Shown: positions 16,569 to 26,946, counted from the stretch's first letter. The stretch is 64,000 nt of DNA from an uncultured Lachnospiraceae bacterium (GCA_900548905.1 URMK01000023.1:28392-92391), one strand, 5' to 3'. Made by a program: numbers and translations. The notes: generated by a model from the sequence alone, not told the origin.

Positions 16569-19500
16569 CGATAGTGGAGTAGCGTAACCATATCAATATC
16601 TTTAGGTCGATGGATTTCATAGATTGCCAGGCTGGGAACCGTATCGTAGCACCCCCACAGAACCTGTGATGTCATAATATAATCGAAATCCATATCTGTT
16701 AAAAGTTCAAACATATCGCGCATATTGGAATCATCCACCCCTGCAAAAGCCTCGTCCAATGCCAGAATTTTGGGTGCCTCCGCCCCCGCCTTACTATATC
16801 GGGAATTTGCTGCTGCAAACAACGGTATATACATTGCCATTGCCTTCTCCCCGCCACTTAGTACGTTGAATCTGCTGTTCGTCAGTTCCCTGTAATTTGA
16901 CTGTTCTCCCTTACGAAAATCTAACCGGAAGGTAAACCATGTCCGATAATCCAACATTTCATTGATATACTTTCGCAGAGATCCCTGTTCCTCTTTTGCC
17001 GACTCCTTCGCTAGTAGAATCCTTTTTCTGAAATGTTCAATCATCTTATTGATTTCATTATCTTCCAGACGTTCCGTATCACTTAAAAGCAGTTGAACAA
17101 GGGTTTCTGTATCTAACTCAGATTCGCTTCTCTGTGACATCGGAATCCATTTAAGAGATAATCTCAGGCCGCTGGAAGTGTTTCTCTGCTTCATCAACCG
17201 ATCCATCTTGTCGATCCAATCGTAAGCCTGATGTATTTTAAATTGAATTGATTTACCTACACTGCCAATAATAATTTCTGAATACAGCTTCTGATCCTGC
17301 TCCGTTAAAAGAAGTTTTTGTTCCGCCTCTTTCTCCAACAATTCCTTCAGCAGCTGTTTGGGTGTCATGGGATTCATGCGATCCCGGTTTGAAAGAATAA
17401 TCGTCCGTCCATTCTCCAGGGACTCGCGTTCCAACACATACTCACGGAGATTCACATTTACTTTGCCAAATTCCGCAATCAGGTCGCTTATCACCTTGTC
17501 TTTTAACAGACTCCCCGAAACCTTCTTATACTCTGCTACTAGCTGTTCCGATAAATACACTGCGTTTTGATACACAGTCAGATCATACGTATCAATATTT
17601 TCTACAGACACCAAACCCAGTTCCATCTCTGCCCGCCATTTTAAAACAGCTTCTTCCAGACTCTCCATTACCTCCGCCAGCTGTTCCTGCTTCGTGTTCA
17701 AGTCATTGCTCAAGGAACCCTGTAGTTTACTATTAGCCCGCAGCTCCTCCTGCAATTTTTTCACTTCTCCATTCAGCGCTTCTTTCTTTTTCTTGCACTC
17801 GTCGATTTTTGTATAAATCTCTTCAAGTCCTATTGCTGCTATCAATTCCTTAAGCTGGCTGATCTGACTCTCAATCAGCAATTTATTTGTCTGGACGATG
17901 GTTAGTTCCTGCTTGTCCTCACCGAGCTGCCCATTTGTTTCGTCAATATACGTTTGATAGTTCTCACAGTCATTTTGCAGGCTTAGGTAATGAACATACT
18001 CTGTTTTCAACTGTGATAATAACAGTCTGTAATCGGCAATATATTTCATCGCCTCCTGAAGTACATTTAAAGTTTTCAGCCTTGTCCATGCAGCAGTTAT
18101 TTCTGTTAACTCAACCTTTCGTTCCTTCCAAACAGTCTCCTTTGTGTGATAAACACTTTCTGCTTCCTGCTCCTGTTTCACCGCTGCCTGAAAAAGGTGT
18201 CCCTTATTAATCAGAAAATCCAGGCATGACTGCATATCTTTATCATCTGGAAAGCAATCTTTTTCTGCAATCAAGGTATTCTGCTTTTTATAACCCTGCT
18301 GAATTTCTTCCCGAATACCGCTTTGCTGATTGTCCAACTCACAAATTTGCTGTTCCAATTTATCTAAAATCCGTTTCTTTGTCCTTTTACGACTCTCAAT
18401 CCCGATGTATTCTGCCTGCTCTTTCGTATGGTTCCGTCCCGCCAAAGCTCCCAACCGAAACCCCATCTCCCCGATCTGGTTCACTGCTGCCAGCTCTGGA
18501 GAGTCTTGTTCATAATCATGATTCTTGTTCCAGCAGAAGCTGGACAGCACGAACGCAATATCTTCTCTTGTTAATCCACTTTCCGGAAACGGACATGGCT
18601 CTAATACTTCACATAACGTGGACACTCCCAACTGTTCGCTGGGTTCAATCCATATTTCCTCATCTTTTTCACGAGCAAAATACCCCATCTTTCCGCCGGG
18701 CAAAATCCATGCATCTAATATCCCAGCCTGCTCCAAAGTCGTCTCTATCTGCGCCTTTTCTGCTTCCGTCAAACCAGTGGAAAAGTCACAGACCGCATAC
18801 AGGGGCGCCCCCATCCGTTCTGCTCTTACCTTACGGCACTCACTTCTTAAATCAGAACGCACAGGTTCGGGTTCCTTTTTGCTCTTCCATGAATCAAGTT
18901 CAGCCTGCAAAAGTTCTCTTTTCTCTTCTACTTCTCTAAGCTGTTGTTCTAAAGCGAGTATCTTGTTAATTAATCGTTGATTTTGCTCGTGAAACAAAGT
19001 GTACACCGTTGATTTTACAGTCTCAAAATTGCGATTATCTTTATCAAATTCAGATAATGCTTTTAATATATTACCCACAGCCTCATGATCCATTTCGAAT
19101 TGCACGAGACTTTGACGCCAACCAATAATATTATCTTTCAACTGCATTTTGCTAGAATTAAACTGTTCTTCCGCAAGAACATATTCTTCTTCTGCAAGAT
19201 TTCGCTTTTTGTATAATTCTCCCCAGCGCTCTCTTTCCTTTGTCATATCAGAACAAGCTTCCCGCTCTCCTTCAGCAATCTGAATTGCCTGGCTTAACTT
19301 CTCCTGATGGACCTGCAAATCATGCAGCCAATGCTCCGCACAGCGAACATAATCTTCTCCCCCCTGTTTCCATTGCCGATGGTATATATCATGCTCATAA
19401 AACTCCATGATTCTTGCATAACTCTCTAAGTCTTCCATTAAACTGTCTTGATTTCTGAACAGGGAATCACATAATGTTTTCTTTTCCTCTATTTCTTTCT

Positions 19501-20626
19501 GCCATGTCTGTATACGATTATGATTTTCAATCAGCCGTTTATTGATTGTTGTATATTGTTCATTCAATTTATTATTTTGTGCATGTAAATGTTCCAACTC
19601 TCTGGTTTTTTCTAATCCTTCACTTCGCATAAGATAATCTAACTCTGACTGAGCTTTCATAATTTCGAGTTCAGAGTTGGTGATCTTATTCTGAAGCGCA
19701 ATTTCGCAGTCATTGGCAGCGTCCAATTCTCGCCGGCAGTCATTCATTGCTTTCTTTTGTTCATCGCCACTACGATTTAAAACTTTCAAATTCAAAGAAG
19801 CTTCATACAGCAAAACTTTATTGTAATTATCATATTGTCTGTCCAGGCCTTCCATTTCTCTAATCTGAATTTGCAGTTCTTCCAATCGCTCAGAAATTTG
19901 ATCCATATCCTCCAAAACATCGGACAAATCACCCAGCTCTTCTTCAGTCAATGCCGGAAGTGAATTTGCTAAAATACTGTAAATCGACGACGGACGAAAT
20001 TCTTTGGAGAGTTTCGGACTTCTTATTTCCAGTAGAAGTTTCAATAAATCCTTATAGGTATCATCATTTTCTTTAAATCCAAATATATTTTTCCGTACAA
20101 TCTCACGATAAGAAGCCTGTTCCTGAACCACAATTCCGCCAGCCCCAATGGCCTCGGTCAGTGCTTTCCTCGTTAATGGTACCTTTTTCTTTGTTTCCAG
20201 CCAGTTAGGATAATCATATAGGTAGATATCCTGATTGATGCGCCTGCCATCTTCCAGCAAAAATCCCCAAAATACCATTTGCGCTGCGCCCCTTCTGGCA
20301 CGCAAAGCAATTCCAATCGTTTTATATATTTGCTTTTCTTCATGGTAAAACTCAATCCAGAGATAACCGGTCCGGTCCATATGGCCAGTTTCACTATCAC
20401 CCAGAAGATAATATTCCATACGTCGATCTCTTGAGCCAAAAGAATCCAGCCTCTCCGGACGTTTGTCTCCATCAAGAACAAGAGGGATAAAACTTTGCAT
20501 CGTAACTGATTTTCCTGATCCATTTGCCCCTCTAAATAACAATCTTCCCTGTTCTAATTCAAATACCTCTTCATCATAAAGCCAGAAATTCAGAACCCCC
20601 ATTCGATTCATCTGCCATCGTTTCAT
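16532..20626 (-). CDS. jetC: Wadjet type II SMC-like ATPase JetC
   Basis: A 1364-residue MukB/SMC-like ATPase (TIGR02680 type). Walker A is GANGSGKS (33-40); long coiled coils rich in E, K, Q and L span roughly 230-600 and 730-1150 around a hinge; near the C-terminus are the ABC signature LSGGEKAMAM and Walker B ILALDEAFAGVD. In Wadjet this motor extrudes DNA loops and presents plasmid circles for cutting by JetD. GAGGAG precedes the ATG, jetB ends 3 nt upstream and jetD begins inside or just after its 3' end. The size fits the family and no frameshift is seen. Confidence 0.92.
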   Translation of the reverse strand: MKRWQMNRMGVLNFWLYDEEVFELEQGRLLFRGANGSGKSVTMQSFIPLVLDGDKRPERLDSFGSRDRRMEYYLLGDSETGHMDRTGYLWIEFYHEEKQIYKTIGIALRARRGAAQMVFWGFLLEDGRRINQDIYLYDYPNWLETKKKVPLTRKALTEAIGAGGIVVQEQASYREIVRKNIFGFKENDDTYKDLLKLLLEIRSPKLSKEFRPSSIYSILANSLPALTEEELGDLSDVLEDMDQISERLEELQIQIREMEGLDRQYDNYNKVLLYEASLNLKVLNRSGDEQKKAMNDCRRELDAANDCEIALQNKITNSELEIMKAQSELDYLMRSEGLEKTRELEHLHAQNNKLNEQYTTINKRLIENHNRIQTWQKEIEEKKTLCDSLFRNQDSLMEDLESYARIMEFYEHDIYHRQWKQGGEDYVRCAEHWLHDLQVHQEKLSQAIQIAEGEREACSDMTKERERWGELYKKRNLAEEEYVLAEEQFNSSKMQLKDNIIGWRQSLVQFEMDHEAVGNILKALSEFDKDNRNFETVKSTVYTLFHEQNQRLINKILALEQQLREVEEKRELLQAELDSWKSKKEPEPVRSDLRSECRKVRAERMGAPLYAVCDFSTGLTEAEKAQIETTLEQAGILDAWILPGGKMGYFAREKDEEIWIEPSEQLGVSTLCEVLEPCPFPESGLTREDIAFVLSSFCWNKNHDYEQDSPELAAVNQIGEMGFRLGALAGRNHTKEQAEYIGIESRKRTKKRILDKLEQQICELDNQQSGIREEIQQGYKKQNTLIAEKDCFPDDKDMQSCLDFLINKGHLFQAAVKQEQEAESVYHTKETVWKERKVELTEITAAWTRLKTLNVLQEAMKYIADYRLLLSQLKTEYVHYLSLQNDCENYQTYIDETNGQLGEDKQELTIVQTNKLLIESQISQLKELIAAIGLEEIYTKIDECKKKKEALNGEVKKLQEELRANSKLQGSLSNDLNTKQEQLAEVMESLEEAVLKWRAEMELGLVSVENIDTYDLTVYQNAVYLSEQLVAEYKKVSGSLLKDKVISDLIAEFGKVNVNLREYVLERESLENGRTIILSNRDRMNPMTPKQLLKELLEKEAEQKLLLTEQDQKLYSEIIIGSVGKSIQFKIHQAYDWIDKMDRLMKQRNTSSGLRLSLKWIPMSQRSESELDTETLVQLLLSDTERLEDNEINKMIEHFRKRILLAKESAKEEQGSLRKYINEMLDYRTWFTFRLDFRKGEQSNYRELTNSRFNVLSGGEKAMAMYIPLFAAANSRYSKAGAEAPKILALDEAFAGVDDSNMRDMFELLTDMDFDYIMTSQVLWGCYDTVPSLAIYEIHRPKDIDMVTLLHYRWNGKQKLYVEN

Positions 20627-20629
20627 ATT

Positions 20630-21814
20630 CTACTCCTCAATCTCTACATCTCCATATTGAATATGATATCGTCCTCCAACCGGATACAATAAAAAGAACA
20701 TATCATCCTGCCACCGGCCAAACTCCCACTGTTCCAAATGCTCACACACGGCTTCCGCTAACAGCGGCGACTTCATACTCCGATATTCTTTCGTCCAGCG
20801 CTCTCCATTTTCATACTGCAGTTCAAGCAATACCTGTTCAATTCTACTTCTTGTCAGACGGATGATACCCGATGATACAGTTTCCTTATGCACTTCACCG
20901 AGTTCGTATAACATCCTTATTTTTCCGCAAAATAACAGAGCAAGGTCCGATATCGCAGATAATGTGGGAAATAGTTCTGTATCACCCACCAATTCGAAAG
21001 AGAAAAACAGAATTCCTTCTTTATACTTGGTTCCACTCCAACCAAACATTTTATCAACTTGTGCAATTAGGTGATTTTTTTGCCCATGAAAATAGAATAA
21101 ATCCTGTTCCCATGAATTCATCCCCACAAAAGGTTCCAGCAGATACTTCCGATACAGCAACTGCCTTTTCCTTCTATCCTCTTCCTCTGGTAAATCGCAC
21201 AATTCATCCATAGATTGATACGATGATAATTCTTTATTAAGAGTTCTCAGAACATAGCTGGCGCAGGGTGCACACTCATACAATACGTCATGGTTCTCTG
21301 CATCTGCTGCCCAATCTGACTCCTGACCGTCAATACTATATAAAACATTCAGACTCTTTAGTTTTTTCAATGCCCTGGCCATCGATAACCGATGAAAATA
21401 ATTTTTCCAGTCCACATTTAAACCCTGTTCATTCATAAATTCTTTTATCTCTTTGACCATATCGGTTAATATAAATTGATCTCCAGCAGATTTGTCTTCT
21501 AAATACCATAAACCATAAGTAAAAAGTGCATAATCTATGGGTTCTTTAAATCCCTCAAATCCCATCCAACTCCTGGCCTCAACAGGAACCTTTTCCAGTT
21601 TGATCAGTCTTCTGTTCATAATAACCGAGTACCCGGGATAACCAGCAAACCAGTCCCGAATCTCAAGATACTGTTCTCTCGCCCAATAATACAACTGTGG
21701 ATCTTTATCCCGTTCAATCCACGGACGATTTAGTAATGCATTCATGCATATCCTTCGCCGCTCTTCCATATCACCCAGATCGGCTAATCCTTGCTTCTCC
21801 ATTCCATTAGCCAT
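20630..21814 (-). CDS. jetB: Wadjet type II subunit JetB (DUF2398/TIGR02678)
   Basis: A 394-residue protein with an N-terminal block (RRRICMNALLNRPWIERD) and winged-helix segments (for example SMARALKKLKSLNVLYS) typical of TIGR02678, the MukE-like subunit of the Wadjet SMC complex. It overlaps jetA by 8 nt and is followed 3 nt later by jetC, so the three are translationally coupled. Length agrees with family members. It bridges the JetA kleisin and the JetC heads (established for Wadjet in general). Confidence 0.88.
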   Translation of the reverse strand: MANGMEKQGLADLGDMEERRRICMNALLNRPWIERDKDPQLYYWAREQYLEIRDWFAGYPGYSVIMNRRLIKLEKVPVEARSWMGFEGFKEPIDYALFTYGLWYLEDKSAGDQFILTDMVKEIKEFMNEQGLNVDWKNYFHRLSMARALKKLKSLNVLYSIDGQESDWAADAENHDVLYECAPCASYVLRTLNKELSSYQSMDELCDLPEEEDRRKRQLLYRKYLLEPFVGMNSWEQDLFYFHGQKNHLIAQVDKMFGWSGTKYKEGILFFSFELVGDTELFPTLSAISDLALLFCGKIRMLYELGEVHKETVSSGIIRLTRSRIEQVLLELQYENGERWTKEYRSMKSPLLAEAVCEHLEQWEFGRWQDDMFFLLYPVGGRYHIQYGDVEIEE

Positions 21815-23357
21815 TTAAATCACCAGCCATTCCATTTAATAAATTCTGCCAAGCTTCCGGATTTTCTATTTCAAACGTAAATGAATAATCCAAAAGCGTC
21901 AATGTTCCATCTTCACAGGTTAACGTTGTATCCGCTTTTTCTTCTGGTATAAACAGTGTGACCTTGATCCCCTCCGGAGTATAAAATGCCTGTTCTTCTG
22001 AAGAAACGCACCTGCCAATCCACCCCAGCAGTTGAATTCTTGCAACTACCGATAAGCAGCCAAGCTCTGAAATTTTAACATTCCCCTTTTCTGTCATTTC
22101 GATTAAAAAGTCCAGTTCACGTCTTTGATACTCGACAATCTGCTTTTTTAATTCAGCCTTTTTTAAGCTATTATCAACAATTGTTTCACTTTCTCCGCTT
22201 CCTTTTCCACTACGCTTTCGGCTCCTGCTCCTGATTACGCGCTCAATCGCAATCTCATCCCACATTGAAATGTCCTGGCTGTCAGAATCACGATTGTCCT
22301 CCCCCTGCAAATGACGGGTTGGAAACAGTCCAAACACATAGGCCGCCAGTTTATGGGCTTCATTTATATCCTCCAGGCGATAAAACCATTTCCCCAGAAA
22401 ATCCAAATCTTGGCGCCTGCTGACAATAGAACGCTGTTTCTCCTGAATGCGCAGCGTGCTTCTCACGATTTTCTTAATTGCATCTTTCGACGCCTGTTCC
22501 AAAAGAAACAGCTCGCTTTGTGTATTTTCATCTCCGCTGAACCAGCGACATAATTGCTTCCATCTGCGTCCCAAATTTTGCTGGTATTCCTCTTTCGTAA
22601 AAAACTCCTCTACCTTTGGAATTAACCATTCGCCCTCTAGTACACAAGTAAAAAAACGAGTTTGTATATCCCGGTTAATTAACTTTAGATTCCCCTCTAT
22701 CCGATACGATCTGCGTTGTAAAGCCTGAACAAAATCCTGAAGATACATTGTAAAAGAATCTTTATACAGTAAAAATGCAGATGTCATCATCAAATCCTCC
22801 GCTTCTCCGGTATGCAGACTGGCAATATAATCCATTGAGGTCTGATTTAATTTTTGAAATGATTCATATAGTGAGTTCCAAACTTCCAAAGCAGTTTTCG
22901 GTTCATAATTCCCTTTATTTTCATAAATATCAGAAATACTATCTGCAATTTTATCGAACAAGGTTGGTTCCAACGAGCCCCCATACCCCTTTACGCTTCC
23001 CAGATGCTCAAGGAAACGTTCCAGTTCAATTGAATATGGCGTAATCAAATACTGATACTTCTTTCGCAAATATTCCTCAACAGTTCTCGCCCGCGTACCA
23101 TCATGCCGATATGTAAGATTTTTCCATGCTACTAACTGATCCAAATCCAACTGGCACTGCTCCTGCGTATAATTCTTCAAAACGTTCCATTCCATTACCC
23201 CTGCATAAATTTGTTCAGGGCTAAGCCAATAACTTAAACGCTCATATTGTAAATAGAGATAACGCATAATCGCCCTATAACGAGTTACATTATCTGCATT
23301 TATATATCTTAACTCCGATATGTTTCCCAGAGACTTTAAATTGGGTTTTTCCTTCAT
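21807..23357 (-). CDS. jetA: Wadjet type II kleisin-like subunit JetA (DUF2397/TIGR02677)
   Basis: A 516-residue protein of the TIGR02677 family (kleisin, MukF-like), first gene of the Wadjet-CRISPR run. Characteristic features are YINADNVTRYRAIMRYLY at the start, a long helical middle and a C-terminal winged-helix-like domain around SVVARIQLLGWIGRCV. AGAGGG precedes the ATG. A promoter (TTGGAA-17-TATTAT) lies about 80-105 nt upstream, back to back with the promoter of a zinc-ribbon gene. Confidence 0.9.
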   Translation of the reverse strand: MKEKPNLKSLGNISELRYINADNVTRYRAIMRYLYLQYERLSYWLSPEQIYAGVMEWNVLKNYTQEQCQLDLDQLVAWKNLTYRHDGTRARTVEEYLRKKYQYLITPYSIELERFLEHLGSVKGYGGSLEPTLFDKIADSISDIYENKGNYEPKTALEVWNSLYESFQKLNQTSMDYIASLHTGEAEDLMMTSAFLLYKDSFTMYLQDFVQALQRRSYRIEGNLKLINRDIQTRFFTCVLEGEWLIPKVEEFFTKEEYQQNLGRRWKQLCRWFSGDENTQSELFLLEQASKDAIKKIVRSTLRIQEKQRSIVSRRQDLDFLGKWFYRLEDINEAHKLAAYVFGLFPTRHLQGEDNRDSDSQDISMWDEIAIERVIRSRSRKRSGKGSGESETIVDNSLKKAELKKQIVEYQRRELDFLIEMTEKGNVKISELGCLSVVARIQLLGWIGRCVSSEEQAFYTPEGIKVTLFIPEEKADTTLTCEDGTLTLLDYSFTFEIENPEAWQNLLNGMAGDLNG

Positions 23358-23433
23358 AACAGCCCTCTTGCCTGATTTATCATATTTCTACAAAATTACG
23401 CTTCCGTTTTAACTTTATTTATCATTATTAGAC

Positions 23434-23462
23434 ATAATATCATAGTTTTTTACATTTTCCAA
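23434..23462 (-). promoter_or_regulatory. Promoter of the jetABCD-cas operon
   Basis: Minus-strand TTGGAA (23462-23457), a 17-nt spacer and TATTAT (23439-23434). It is the only good promoter I see upstream of the whole ten-gene run. Confidence 0.6.
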
Positions 23463-23470
23463 ATTTTGGA

Positions 23471-23500
23471 TTGACAAAATATCATTTTTCACGATAATAT
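23471..23500 (+). promoter_or_regulatory. Promoter of the divergent zinc-ribbon gene
   Basis: TTGACA (23471-23476) with GATAAT or TAATAT at a 16- or 18-nt spacing. It lies 9 nt from the -35 box of the jetA promoter, so a protein bound here would affect both. ATATCAT/ATGATAT half-sites recur in the shared region. Confidence 0.65.
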
Positions 23501-23531
23501 ATGAACACAAAAACTATGGAGTTGATAGACT

Positions 23532-24113
23532 ATGAGAATAAAAACAACTGATGCTGACCATCTAAGCAATTTATTGAAACTGTTCTCTCCCGCCCCAACA
23601 CCTCTGAACAGCGAGAGCATCCACCTCTTATCGCAAAGCCTAAGCAATGCATTAAATCTCTGTATCAAATATATTGGCAAAGAGCCTATAACAAAATCCC
23701 CTGTTCCCTCTCTCGTCTGTCCAAAATGCTGTTCAAAGAACATATTTATCCATAAAAAAGCGAAGCCCTCCCTCTATTGTCCCATATGCCACAAAACATA
23801 TCCTAAATCCGCCGCATTACAGAATTGCCCAAGTTGTGCATCCGGACACATATTAATAGAAGTTGCCACTTCAAAAACACGTTACAAATGCAAAAACTGC
23901 AACGCGACTTTCTCAGGGGGGACAGGAATCCCTACTGACTTTAACAAATTCATTCACTTTAGCCATTTGGTATACAACACAGAACTTACTTATAATGAAA
24001 TTGTCAGCCTCTTAAACATTTCCAGCGACACTTACTATCGTTGGAAGAAACGATTGGCCATCTATTTCCCAAATACGCGAACTTATTTATACAGTAAAAG
24101 GCATAAAAAGTAG
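23532..24113 (+). CDS. Multi zinc-ribbon protein with C-terminal HTH, divergent from jetA
   Basis: A 193-residue protein with four CxxC knuckles (CPKC, CPIC, CPSC, CKNC at about 63-125) that would form two zinc ribbons, then a helix-turn-helix-like segment (LTYNEIVSLLNISSDTYYRW). Such ribbons plus HTH resemble the DNA-binding N-terminus of IS1/IS1595-type transposases, but no catalytic domain follows, so it may be an orphan regulator. Its divergent position, with promoter boxes 9 nt apart, makes control of the Wadjet-CRISPR operon plausible. GGAG precedes the ATG at 10 nt. Confidence 0.7.
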   Translation: MRIKTTDADHLSNLLKLFSPAPTPLNSESIHLLSQSLSNALNLCIKYIGKEPITKSPVPSLVCPKCCSKNIFIHKKAKPSLYCPICHKTYPKSAALQNCPSCASGHILIEVATSKTRYKCKNCNATFSGGTGIPTDFNKFIHFSHLVYNTELTYNEIVSLLNISSDTYYRWKKRLAIYFPNTRTYLYSKRHKK

Positions 24114-24512
24114 GTTTATTTCGTTCCAGACCCATATTTTAATATAAAATGATTTAACTAAGACTTTTTATGACTTAGCATGATAATAAAAAATATATTA
24201 ATTTTTTTATCACAAAAAATCGTGATATTAATTACATTGAAATTGAATCATAAATATTGATCCAGAACATAACTTGTACTTTAATTTTGCATGTCTTGTG
24301 GAATAGCATAAGTGCTGACTTTCCCTTTAAGTATCCCATAAAACTTGAGACGCTCATCTTTGGCGGTATGCTTACTAGCATGTGAATATGATCCGGCATT
24401 AAATGCCCCTCAATAATCTCTACTCCTTTGTAAGAACATAACTGTTTCAAAATATCTCTTATAGCAACTTTTAATTAATTATAGATTATTTTTCGTCTAT
24501 ACTTTGGAGGGA

Positions 24513-26647
24513 ATAGTCGGGTAAGAGACGGACATTACTGACCGTCCCTCCCCTAAGAACGGAACGTGCGGCTTTCACCGCATTCCGCTCACGCATCTAT
24601 AACACGTAGTATCCACTACTTGCGGCTGTACTCTTTTGATATGCTAAATTCCTCTTCATTCTATGTTCCACCCTTCTCTTTGTAAAGTAGTCCTTGTCCA
24701 GAAATGGATTTTTATTCAAATCCAGCGATTTAACCCTCACTATTGGCATGTCCATCATTTGATAAAGGATTATTGTATCTGTTCTGAATGACCACTGTCT
24801 CCCACATTTCGGATGCCAATATCTGCTTTTCACCCATTTGTTGCCTTTCTGTGGATGTCTCCTTTTTGCCCACTTCCATTGCATCTCCCAGAGTCTATGG
24901 TCCATTAGTGCAAACGTGCTTTTTGCGCAGACGCAGTGGTAGTATTCTGCTCATCCTTTTGTTATCTGATTTAGCTTTACAATCAAAAATTCTTGCTTTG
25001 CTTCACGGTAATATTTTACTGTCTGACTAAGTTTCTCTGTGATTTTCTTCTTGGATTTTGCCGATGGTTGGATTAAAAGTTTCCCTTTTAACTTCCTAAA
25101 GTTCCACCCCAGAAAGTCGAATCCATCTTTTATACTTGCAATCACTGCTTTTTCCTCTGACAGTTTTAGACCTCGCTCGTTCATAAACTCTTCGACCACA
25201 TATTTAATTTCCTCAAGAACTTCCTTGCTATTCGCTGTTACAATAAAAACATCGGCGTAACGGCATAGGTGGACTTTATGCTTGTTGTAATTCGGATTAT
25301 AATGTCCGGTACTGCTCGTGCTGTATCTTTCAAGCAACAATCGCTCAAGTCCGTCCAATGTCATATTTGCGTAAGTTGGACTGATCAGCCCACCTTGAGG
25401 GCTTCCCTCTGTCATAGGGAATAATCTCTTATTATCCACGTAACCGCATTTCAAGAATTGTTCCATTATCCTTTTGTCAATTGAATGTTTTTGAGCATCC
25501 ATTCGTGACTTATGTTATCGAAGCATCCTCTGATATCACCTTCCAATATCCATTCTGGCGATGTTCTTCTCGATAGGAGTTTGAACATATATTCCATTGC
25601 ATCTTGTGCACCTCTGTTTTGTCGGAATCCAAAGGAAAACTTGTCCGCTGTTGTTTCCGCTATTGGAGCAAGAGCCAGCAATTGTAGACCCTGCATAGCC
25701 CTGTCAATCATAGTGGGGATTCCAAGTGGGCGCTTTTCCTTTTTTTCATACTTCTCAATATAAGTTCTTTTTAATGGTTTGGCTCTGTATGAGTAAGCCG
25801 TGAGGTTGTAAACTGCTTGAATTTTGTCTTTGTCTGTTGATCAGATAACTCCGTCAATTCCACATGTATTCTTACCTTTGTTTGTTATTACTCTCCTGAC
25901 TGCCAGGGCTTTTGCATAAAATGAATTAGTAATTAACTTTTGGAGACTCTTTACGAATCTCCACTTATCAGTCTGTACCGCCTTCACAATCCGTACCTGT
26001 ATTCTATTAACATACAATTCTGCCTGTTTCCAGTTGATTTCTTTCCATTTCAGTTTCTTGTATGTCTGCATTGTCCCCGCAAATAGCGTCATTGAACCTT
26101 GTGCATTCATAGATTCCCAGCCTTTCATATGATTAGACACGCGCCAGACGTCTGCCTCCTTTCGGATGGGACAAAGTTTGAATCCCTATCTGCTGCATTA
26201 CACAACAGCATTCGCTTCTTCCGGCATCCTTTCCTCCTACGCATTGTATCTCTCTTACAATCGACCTACCTATAAAGGAGCGCAAGAGGGTTTCCCAGTT
26301 CCGTTGTTTGAATTATTACGATGCATTTAGGCTCCATCTTTAGACCGGAGGTGCTTCGTCCATTCGGCTCAGCGCACATCGAAACCGCCAAGTCCACGCC
26401 CTCTAACCGTTTTGGTAATGGTGTATCAGTCACTTTCACCATCTCAAGTATCACGACCCTTGCGATGGTTCACTTATGTTAGCCATGTGCATCCATTCCT
26501 AGCAGATGGGCGGATGTGACTTCCACTTGCCCGCATTGTTCCACTGCTCCACACCTTTCATTACTTACTGGGCATTTCGTGGTAGGAATATCACGAATGG
26601 AGGTGATAGCGCATTTGCGCACTTCAAACAACGACCGCAGGTCGCAC
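24513..26647 (-). mobile_element. Group II intron (degenerate) inserted in an IS200 tnpA
   Basis: The minus strand begins with GTGCGACC at 26647, the usual GUGYG 5' end. Near the 3' end it has the domain V hairpin GAGCGGAATGCGGTGAAAGC with its GCCGCACG partner (about 24595-24555), then a domain VI helix with a bulged A, ending in AU at about 24513. Removing this interval restores the tnpA reading frame across the junction, which supports both ends. Length is about 2.13 kb. The encoded reverse transcriptase is broken, so splicing or mobility would need help in trans. Confidence 0.8.
24597..26140 (-). pseudogene. ltrA: Group II intron reverse transcriptase/maturase (LtrA type), broken
   Basis: Four consecutive segments on the minus strand match an intron-encoded protein: the N-terminus (26140-25841), RT fingers (25711-25466, with EGDIRGCFDNISHEW), palm to thumb (25502-24951, with GSPQGG) and the C-terminal HNH-like zinc region (24905-24597). 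A stop after CGIDGVI, a frameshift near 25480 and a stop after NQITKG interrupt it. The catalytic YADD is YADV, so the reverse transcriptase would be inactive even if the frame were restored. Confidence 0.85.
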
Positions 26648-26878
26648 CGATGTAGTATTTGCACATCCATTTTGTGTGAGCTAAATCGTTATTCTTTTTT
26701 GCCGTAAAATCACCTTTCCTTTCTTACAATTGCCTGAACAACTCTATTGTAACGGAAATTTGATTTTTTTGTATAACGATTTGTCTCCACCCACATAACA
26801 AGTGGGTTTCCGTTTCGGGCATATCCATTTTTCGGAACGCGAAAAACTACAATGCCCTCAACAGGCTAAAGCCCATAC

Positions 26879-26908
26879 AAAAAGCACCAGCCGTTTTCTG
26901 GCTGATGC
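26879..26908 (-). terminator. Intrinsic terminator downstream of the GNAT pseudogene
   Basis: Minus strand GCATCAGCC, a 7-nt loop and GGCTGGTGC (one wobble), followed by five T. It lies 38 nt after the end of the acetyltransferase pseudogene. Confidence 0.75.
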
Positions 26909-26946
26909 CCTATACAAAAATCAATATGAATACACTAAAAATGCAG

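Larger units (their letters stand above)
24232..26700 (-). pseudogene. tnpA: IS200/IS605-family tnpA, split by a group II intron and otherwise broken
   Basis: The two exons join into a TnpA sequence. The upstream exon (26700-26648) reads KKNNDLAHTKWMCKYYI. The downstream exon (from 24512) continues PPKYRRKIIYN and then GVEIIEGHLMPDHIHML with the HxH catalytic pair. Three further lesions are visible: the expected ATG is ACG, a TAA replaces a glutamine codon after IIYN, and a frameshift occurs near the RHAKLKYK block (about 24310-24290), after which the C-terminal tyrosine region is lost. The element cannot move by itself. An ACCCAC/GTGGGT hairpin at about 26790-26810 fits the IS200 left end. 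Confidence 0.8.

Noticed and set aside
7991..24230. Search for a CRISPR repeat array near the cas genes
   Set aside because: By eye no 25-40 base direct repeats with regular spacers are present in the few non-coding gaps.
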